Position numbers and translations under genes: made by a program. DNA of 64,000 nucleotides from Enterococcus sp. DIV0212c (GTDB lineage Bacteria > Bacillota > Bacilli > Lactobacillales > Enterococcaceae): NCBI RefSeq assembly GCF_017377505.1, contig NZ_JAFREN010000001.1:1-64000 (forward strand). Reading direction: 5' to 3'. Below, in pieces: positions 58,121-64,000 of this stretch. A model generated the notes under the pieces. That model made no database searches. It was not told the origin of the DNA and saw nothing but the letters and a program-made list of their open reading frames with translations. How positions within the stretch are numbered: the first letter of the stretch is position 1; every line of letters begins with the position of its first letter.

Positions 58121-58160
58121 AATAACAGAGTACTTACATTTTTGTAAGTACCCTGTTATT
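58121..58160 (-). terminator. Terminator of the GntR gene
   Basis: AATAACAGAGTACTTACA pairs with TGTAAGTACCCTGTTATT and is followed on the minus strand by TTTTTTCT. It starts just after the GntR stop. Confidence 0.8.
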
Positions 58161-58163
58161 CTT

Positions 58164-58865
58164 TTAAGATTCGTATTCAATGACATATGGATAAAGCGCT
58201 GTATTATAAATTGCTTCGGAAAATTCAACATATTTTCCAGATAAACCAAGTGATTTTCTGATTCTTTTTAGACCATTTTTTTCTGAAGTAGTTAAGATTT
58301 CTTGCTCTTCCGCAGTCAATTCAACTGTTTGAAAACTATCTTCAAATTTAATGATTTCGATTCCATGCTGATCCATCAAGCGATATAAAGATTCCTTCTC
58401 AAAATCTTCTAAAGGAACATCTGCCATCGCAATTGGCAAATAATAATTAAAATAAATATAAGGTTGATCGTCCAATGTGTATAAACGTGATACTTTTATA
58501 GCTTTTTCTCCTAAACAAGCATAGATAGGAGAATCAGGTGATAATGTTACTTCTTCTAAATTCAAGATTTTTTTCGCAACTTTTTGTCCTGAATCATTTA
58601 GATATTCTGTAAATGTACCTGCTTTTGATAATTTATTGTATGGTCGGTTACTTAAAACAGTTGTTCCTTTACCGCTTTTTTTCTCAACTAATTCTTCTGA
58701 TGACAATAATTCAATTGCACGACGGACCGTTATTTTACTTACATCAAACAACTGCTCAAGTTCTGCTTCTGTTGGCAATAAGGTGCCTACAGGATATGTA
58801 CCATTCATAATATCTGCTTTGATCTGTTCTGCAACATCTAGATACAATACGCTTTTTCTTCTCAT
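58164..58865 (-). CDS. GntR-family regulator with UTRA domain
   Basis: The 233-residue regulator has an N-terminal GntR winged helix (VLYLDVAEQIKADIMNGTYP, VSKITVRRAIELLSSEELVE near 37) and a C-terminal UTRA ligand-binding domain (about 80-230, SRLYTLDDQPYIYFNYYLP). HutC-type regulators sense small metabolites, often sugars. Start at 58865 is 9 nt after AAGG. No linked catabolic genes, so the target is unknown. Confidence 0.9.
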   Translation of the reverse strand: MRRKSVLYLDVAEQIKADIMNGTYPVGTLLPTEAELEQLFDVSKITVRRAIELLSSEELVEKKSGKGTTVLSNRPYNKLSKAGTFTEYLNDSGQKVAKKILNLEEVTLSPDSPIYACLGEKAIKVSRLYTLDDQPYIYFNYYLPIAMADVPLEDFEKESLYRLMDQHGIEIIKFEDSFQTVELTAEEQEILTTSEKNGLKRIRKSLGLSGKYVEFSEAIYNTALYPYVIEYES

Positions 58866-59078
58866 ATTATCCATCCTTACTTTTTCATTTTACATAGTGT
58901 TTTTATTTTCGTTTCGTTTAATGATCCTTGATTTAGATTACTCTAATTCTAATCGTATTTATGATTAAATTCAACTTTCCTTCGGTCCGTTCGTACATTT
59001 TTTGGATGCTAGATCAAAAATTATACTTGGAGAATACTTATTTAGTGGAAAAATCAAATGATCGATCAATCAAAAAAA

Positions 59079-59122
59079 GCGAGTAGGACATAACTCTTTG
59101 AGTCACATCCCACTCACTTTTT
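59079..59122. repeat. Two-hairpin repeat family, hairpin-1 module after ftsK
   Basis: GAGTAGGACATAACTC pairs with AGTCACATCCCACTC, with a T-run on the minus strand (GCTTTTTTT). It has the same GGACATAACTC motif as hairpin 1 at 10210-10244. It serves as the ftsK terminator. Confidence 0.65.
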
Positions 59123-61506
59123 TACTCTGAACCTTGATCCAATGGGCCTTCTTCTGGTGTAGGCTCAAGAAAAACTTTTCTTGGCTTACTCCCTTCAGAA
59201 GGTCCAATTACACCATGTTCTTCTAATTCATCAACTAAACGTGCTGCACGATTATAACCGATTCTAAAGCGTCTTTGTAGTAAAGATATACTAGCCGTTT
59301 GCATTTCTACAACTAAAGCTTTTGCTTCTTCATACAATTCATCTTGCGGTGCTTCTCCGCTTGATCCTGTCACTTCTTCTGTTGGCATCATGCTTTCTTG
59401 ATAATCTGCTTCTTGCTGCTCAGTTACAAAAGCTACGACACGTTCAACTTCATGATCTGAGATAAAGGCTCCTTGAACACGAATCGGTTTATTCTCACCC
59501 ATTGGTAGGAACAGCATATCACCACGACCTAAAAGCTTTTCAGCACCATTACTGTCAATAATCGTCCGAGAATCCGTTCCACTAGAAACAGCAAAAGCCA
59601 TCCGCGAAGGAACATTTGCTTTGATGATCCCTGTAATGACATCCACACTCGGACGTTGTGTTGCTAAGATCATATGAATTCCAGCTGCACGCGCCATTTG
59701 TGCTAAACGAATGATCGCATCTTCTACTTCATTACTAGCAACCATCATCAAGTCAGCTAACTCATCAACGATAACTACAATAAATGGCAATATGGGACGA
59801 TTTTCACCATCTTCTAGATTTTTTTGAATCACTAGTTCATTGTATCCAGAAATATTACGAACCCCAGTTGCTGCAAATTTTTCATAACGGAATTCCATTT
59901 CTTGTACGACTTTTTGCAACGCTTGCGCGGCTTTCCGCGGATTAGTCACAACCGGTGTCAATAAGTGAGGAATACCATTATAAACGTTCAACTCCACCAT
60001 TTTCGGATCGATCATCATTAGTTTAACTTCATGAGGCTTTGCTCTCATTAAAATACTAGAAATGATTCCATTGATTGCAACAGACTTCCCACTACCAGTT
60101 GATCCGGCAATCAGCAAGTGAGGCATTTTAGCCAAATCAGCTGTCTGGACCATCCCGGAAATATCTCGTCCAAGCGGCACTTCCAGCAATTTATCCGGGT
60201 GACTTGGTTGTGCTTCGATAATATCTCTAAATGAAACAGTGCTGACTGTGCTGTTCGGTACTTCGATCCCAATCAAAGATTTCCCTGGAATCGGCGCTTC
60301 CATCCGCACATCTTTGGCAGCCAATGCTAAAGCAATATCATCAGTCAAACTCACGACTTTACTGACCTTTACACCAACTGCTGGCTGAATCTCAAACTTC
60401 GTTACGGCAGGTCCAAGGCTAGCTTTTACGACTTTTGCATCCACACCAAAGCTTTTGAAGGTTTGCTCTAGTACACCAATATTTTTTTCGATTTTTTGGT
60501 ATTCTCCACTTTGATCTGCAGATGGAATCGAATCTAATAAAGTTGATGGCGGCAATTCATAATCACGGTCTTCTGCTTCTTCTGAGATTTCAAAATCCAA
60601 TTCGCCGCCTTCATCCATTTCCGGCTCTGCATCCTGTATTGGTTGTGCCTGTCTAGATTGTGCGGGCTGCATTTCTTCTTGACTTTGAAAACTGTCAATA
60701 GGAACTAGGGTTAACTGTTCTGGTTCTTGACTTTCTTTTTCTTCCTGTTTCAAAGCTTCTTGAGCCAATTTTTCACCAGGCGTTAATTCACGTACGTCAT
60801 TTTTTAAACGTTCTTGAGCCATTTGCTCTATTTTTGCTTGTTTAGCTGCCTGTTTTTCTGCGCGCTTGGCTTCTTTTTCAGCTTGACGTTCTTCACTTTT
60901 AGCTGTTAAACCACTAAGTTTTTCCCGAACGATCTGCAATCCATTCATGACTTGTTGAAAATCGAGCATACTCATTAAAAATACACCGATCAATATCAAC
61001 AATAACGCAATCAGATAACTACCAAACTGAGCCACTAAAAAGAAAGTCAGACTGTACAGTGTGGCTCCAATCATTCCTCCACCGACATTTTGCGCCACAG
61101 TACTTGCCTTTAGATCTATTCTAAGAAACTCCCATGTTGTTCCTAGAATATCTGGTGTTTGCGTACCTACATTACGAAACATATACGCATGTAAAATCAA
61201 TAGAACACCTAAGTAAACGACTACACCACCAATTATTGGTCGGCTCTTTTTGATTGGAAATTCTTTCCCAAAAATAACTAAGGAAAGCCCATAAAGCATA
61301 AGTAAAACAGCCGCTATTGAAAATGTATTTCCTATAACTACACGTAAACCATTGGCGATCAATGTGCCAAGAAATCCTAATTTTAAAAGTCCAAATAATC
61401 CGAAGAAGATAAAAAAGATACCAAGAAAAATGAAATTAAGATGTTCTTGCTGCTGTTGCTGTTTTTTTGTCTTTTTCTTTTTTGCACTTTTCCTTTTTTG
61501 TGCCAT
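59122..61506 (-). CDS. ftsK: DNA translocase FtsK/SpoIIIE
   Basis: Membrane-anchored hexameric DNA pump that resolves chromosomes at the division septum. 794 residues: four N-terminal membrane segments (about 25-180), an acidic/Gln-rich linker (about 185-330), the motor with Walker [12 protein letters not shown] near 467 and Walker [12 protein letters not shown], and a C-terminal gamma winged helix ([20 protein letters not shown]) for KOPS-type recognition. Shorter linker than E. coli FtsK, normal for Firmicutes. Confidence 0.95.
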   Translation of the reverse strand: MAQKRKSAKKKKTKKQQQQQEHLNFIFLGIFFIFFGLFGLLKLGFLGTLIANGLRVVIGNTFSIAAVLLMLYGLSLVIFGKEFPIKKSRPIIGGVVVYLGVLLILHAYMFRNVGTQTPDILGTTWEFLRIDLKASTVAQNVGGGMIGATLYSLTFFLVAQFGSYLIALLLILIGVFLMSMLDFQQVMNGLQIVREKLSGLTAKSEERQAEKEAKRAEKQAAKQAKIEQMAQERLKNDVRELTPGEKLAQEALKQEEKESQEPEQLTLVPIDSFQSQEEMQPAQSRQAQPIQDAEPEMDEGGELDFEISEEAEDRDYELPPSTLLDSIPSADQSGEYQKIEKNIGVLEQTFKSFGVDAKVVKASLGPAVTKFEIQPAVGVKVSKVVSLTDDIALALAAKDVRMEAPIPGKSLIGIEVPNSTVSTVSFRDIIEAQPSHPDKLLEVPLGRDISGMVQTADLAKMPHLLIAGSTGSGKSVAINGIISSILMRAKPHEVKLMMIDPKMVELNVYNGIPHLLTPVVTNPRKAAQALQKVVQEMEFRYEKFAATGVRNISGYNELVIQKNLEDGENRPILPFIVVIVDELADLMMVASNEVEDAIIRLAQMARAAGIHMILATQRPSVDVITGIIKANVPSRMAFAVSSGTDSRTIIDSNGAEKLLGRGDMLFLPMGENKPIRVQGAFISDHEVERVVAFVTEQQEADYQESMMPTEEVTGSSGEAPQDELYEEAKALVVEMQTASISLLQRRFRIGYNRAARLVDELEEHGVIGPSEGSKPRKVFLEPTPEEGPLDQGSE

Positions 61507-61616
61507 GTAACATCCCTCTTTTCAATCAGTACCCATTATACCTAAAAATCGAGCCGAACAAAAGTACCCCCATTGTTTCTTTTAAAATTTTAATGATTTT
61601 GAATAGAATCTGCTGG

Positions 61617-63005
61617 TTAATTGGCGTTCTCACTTGATGTTTTTTTAGGAATGCCAATGCCTGTTATCCCTGAAAGTATCGACAAAATCGGACAGAATAA
61701 AATAAAGAAACTAAACGGTGCATAACTCAATGTTGAAACTTGTAATGTACTTGCCATAAACACACCACTTACACCCCAAGGAATCAATGAATTTAATACC
61801 GTACCTGAATCTTCTAAAGCTCTAGATAAAACTTCTGGCTCAAGTCCAGCTTTATCATAGCTTTCTTTGAATGCACGTCCAGGAAGAATAATCGAAAGAT
61901 ATTGCTCACCAATCATCACATTAGCTAAAGCGCCACTGAAAACTGTTGCTGCAACAAGACTACCAGTTGACGTCAATTTATGAGCAAGTGGTGCCATCAA
62001 GACAGTGATCACATCCATTTTCATCAATAAACCGCCCAATGATAAGGTCAGTAAAATTAGTGAAACTGACCACATCATACTTTGGATCCCACCTCTCGTT
62101 AACAAAGCATCAATTTGCTCCATTCCTGTTTCGGACACAAAGCCATTTTCTAAAATCGTACTTAATTGTTTTAAATCAACAGTTTTTATTTGAAACATAT
62201 ACATAATACTTGAAGCTAAAATTGTTACTAATAAAGACGCAATCGCTGGCACTCGTTTAATTGAACATAATACTAATAAAAGAATCGGCAAAATTGCCCA
62301 CCAGCTAATGGAGAAATTTGCTTGTAAAACTTCTAAAAACTTTTTCGTTTCTAAATCTGTCTGTCCGATCTTTGTTTGAAATCCAATCACCGCATAAAGA
62401 ATAAATGAAATAACAAAAGCTGGTACTGTCGTCCACATCATATTTCTAATATGTTTGAATAAATCTGCTCCAGCAACCGCTGAGGCTAAATTGGTCGTAT
62501 CAGAAAGAGGAGACATTTTATCGCCGAATACTGCACCTGAAATAATCGCACCTGCTAATATTGCTGAGTTAAATCCCATTGAGATACCCATTCCCATCAA
62601 TGCTAAACCAATCGTCGAAACGGTCGTAAAAGCACTTCCGATAGAAATACCGACAACAGCACAACTAACAAATGCTGAGGGTAAAAATATGTTAATACTA
62701 ATAACTGAAAATCCGGCGTACATCATTGTCGGAATCACACCACTGGCAATCCACACAGCAATCAAGGCACCGATCAAAATGAAAATAATCATTGGAACGA
62801 TCCCAGTTTTTACCCCTTCAATGATTCCTTCATGAATTTTATCCCAAGAGGCTCCCCGCCATTTACTCCAGCCAATCAACAAGCCTAATGCGCACAAGAC
62901 TGGAAAAATCGGACTCATACCGACACCAATCACACAAATACTAATAATCAATAATAATGACAAAAATACAATCAATGCTTCTTTAACACTTAATTTTTTA
63001 TTCAT
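61617..63005 (-). CDS. NhaC-family antiporter, probably a tyrosine transporter
   Basis: 462-residue polytopic protein with about 11 membrane segments of the NhaC family (for example SGAVFGDKMSPLSDTTNLAS near 157 and GGIQSMMWSVSLILLTLSLG near 305). Family members were first seen as Na+/H+ antiporters, but it is controlled by a T-box with a UAC (Tyr) specifier, so its role may be tyrosine or related amino acid transport. The ATG follows GGGGAAAG. Confidence 0.82.
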   Translation of the reverse strand: MNKKLSVKEALIVFLSLLLIISICVIGVGMSPIFPVLCALGLLIGWSKWRGASWDKIHEGIIEGVKTGIVPMIIFILIGALIAVWIASGVIPTMMYAGFSVISINIFLPSAFVSCAVVGISIGSAFTTVSTIGLALMGMGISMGFNSAILAGAIISGAVFGDKMSPLSDTTNLASAVAGADLFKHIRNMMWTTVPAFVISFILYAVIGFQTKIGQTDLETKKFLEVLQANFSISWWAILPILLLVLCSIKRVPAIASLLVTILASSIMYMFQIKTVDLKQLSTILENGFVSETGMEQIDALLTRGGIQSMMWSVSLILLTLSLGGLLMKMDVITVLMAPLAHKLTSTGSLVAATVFSGALANVMIGEQYLSIILPGRAFKESYDKAGLEPEVLSRALEDSGTVLNSLIPWGVSGVFMASTLQVSTLSYAPFSFFILFCPILSILSGITGIGIPKKTSSENAN

Positions 63006-63044
63006 TTACTTTCCCCATTTTTCTTATAAATTAATTTTTAAAAC

Positions 63045-63325
63045 AAAAAAATCCCTGACAATCAGAAATAGACTGTCAGGGACGAATAAACGTCAGAAAC
63101 AAAAGTTTTATTTTGTCTCCTACGCATAAATACACGCGGTACCACCCATAGTTGAAATTAAACATAATCTCCACTCAAAAGACGCTAACGGATCTCACCC
63201 GAATATGATATTATGCTCCAGATTTGTAATTCAAGTCGTTATTTTGGTCAACTTCCATCAGCCGTTGACTTTCTGTCATTTCAAAACAACGCTCTACTGT
63301 GAATCCTTCATAGCTTTTGCATATA
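63045..63325 (-). promoter_or_regulatory. T-box riboswitch, tyrosine specifier, upstream of the NhaC-type transporter
   Basis: On the minus strand: AGTA motif and GAATTACAAATC with specifier UAC (63228-63226), T-box core GGGTGGTACCGCG (63147-63135), and terminator TCCCTGACA/TGTCAGGGA (63082-63074 with 63060-63052) followed by seven T. The UAC is followed by A and by the proximal stem (GGATT with AATCT). Tyrosine limitation should raise transporter expression. The leader begins directly after the ndh stop. Confidence 0.9.
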
Positions 63326-63332
63326 TTAATTT

Positions 63333-64000
63333 TTAACGGTAAAAATCAAAGCGGCCTTTAGCCAACATTTCTTTGATGCCGCCTGTTTCAAATAACGAAC
63401 GATCCATGATCACTTTTTTGATAACAGAAGCTGGATACCCTTTGACTTCCATTTTACCAACTTCACCAAAGGCATGGCTGTTCCCAATTGAAGCAACTGA
63501 ACCTAATGATTTAAAGGTAAACTCTTTCGTTGGTTCCCCTTTTAATTGGGCTTTGATATTTTTCCCGGCGTGCTCACCCATTTTTAGAGAAATTTGCGCA
63601 GTTGTTGGATATGGACGGTTTGATTCTTTGTCCATCACAGCTGAGCAATCACCAATGATATAAACATTACTGTGATCTGCATCTGTCAAGTCAGCTTGAA
63701 CCATCACACGACCACGTTTCGCTGCAAAACCAGAATCGCCAACAACGTGACTTCCACTAACACCTGTTGTCCAGATGATTGTTTTAGCTTTTAGTTCACT
63801 TAATTCGTTTGTTTCTTGATTATCTAAATAAACAACGGTATCTTGTTTGATTTCTTTGATCGGTTTTCCAACTAAGAAATTAACGCCCCATTTTTTCAAA
63901 TGATCGATGCCGTAACCACCAAGTTTTTCACTAAACATTGGCAATAAACGAGTCACCGCTTCAACACAGTATAATTGGATTTTCTCAGGTTCAACACCAG
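63333..64000 (-). CDS. NADH dehydrogenase, type II-like FAD oxidoreductase (C-terminal part, truncated by window edge)
   Basis: The frame is open to the right edge, so the gene starts outside the window. It reads VEPEKIQLYCVEAVTRLLPM onward, with the second dinucleotide-binding region, TIIWTTGVSG, VYIIGDCSAVMDKESNRPYP (FAD-binding Asp) and the C-terminal membrane-association end. The pattern matches type II NADH dehydrogenases (Ndh) that pass electrons to quinone. The gene symbol is left empty because only the C-terminal part is visible. Confidence 0.85.
   Translation of the reverse strand, partial: GVEPEKIQLYCVEAVTRLLPMFSEKLGGYGIDHLKKWGVNFLVGKPIKEIKQDTVVYLDNQETNELSELKAKTIIWTTGVSGSHVVGDSGFAAKRGRVMVQADLTDADHSNVYIIGDCSAVMDKESNRPYPTTAQISLKMGEHAGKNIKAQLKGEPTKEFTFKSLGSVASIGNSHAFGEVGKMEVKGYPASVIKKVIMDRSLFETGGIKEMLAKGRFDFYR

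Overview
The window looks like a chromosomal core segment of an Enterococcus or a very close low-GC lactic-acid Firmicute. The evidence is the AT-rich sequence, AGGAGG-type ribosome binding sites, an enterococcal gene repertoire (cggR-gap-pgk-tpiA-eno, comG followed by a methyltransferase and ackA, the ula ascorbate PTS cluster, DUF3013), a T-box on hisS-aspS, and a 6S/Lacto-usp-like RNA before a small gene plus usp. I see no phage, insertion sequence, CRISPR array, rRNA or tRNA gene. The species cannot be fixed from the sequence alone.

Layout. 1-4.0 kb: DUF975 membrane protein, HTH membrane regulator, aldehyde dehydrogenase, lipoprotein. 4.1-9.9 kb: glycolytic operon on the minus strand (cggR-gap-pgk-tpiA, then eno with its own promoter; no phosphoglycerate mutase gene). 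10.3-17 kb: YitT-type protein, a catabolite-controlled 6-phospho-beta-glucosidase/PTS IIC pair, an ankyrin lipoprotein, and a divergent RpiR regulator/ROK kinase pair. 17-22.6 kb: two coupled membrane proteins, then hisS-aspS under a T-box. 22.6-25.5 kb: folate cluster folB-folK-folE-rdgB-folP. 25.8-27.6 kb: a carnitine-acyltransferase homologue, unusual for a bacterium. 27.8-34.2 kb: rsh-dtd, then mpg-DUF3013-prmA-rsmE and a DeoC-like protein. 34.4-37.1 kb: rarA behind tandem structured repeats, 6S-like RNA, usp. 37.2-43.4 kb: ackA, methyltransferase and the comG competence pilus operon. 43.4-45.3 kb: hairpin-rich spacer and an amino acid permease. 45.4-54 kb: ascorbate utilisation (ulaG-C-A-B-D-E-F) with divergent regulators. 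54.2-64 kb: rlmN, a BceAB-type ABC transporter, GntR regulator, ftsK, a NhaC-type transporter under a tyrosine T-box, and the end of an NADH dehydrogenase.

The most interesting material is in the spacers. Three copies of a roughly 110-nt element (two in tandem before rarA, one between ulaA and ulaB) have covarying stems, an invariant AAAGAAC loop and lie in sense just ahead of a ribosome binding site. A second, modular two-hairpin repeat family occurs at several gene ends and inside operons, and a third, long-palindrome family occurs twice. The hisS-aspS T-box has GACAU at its specifier position, which contains both an Asp and a His codon.
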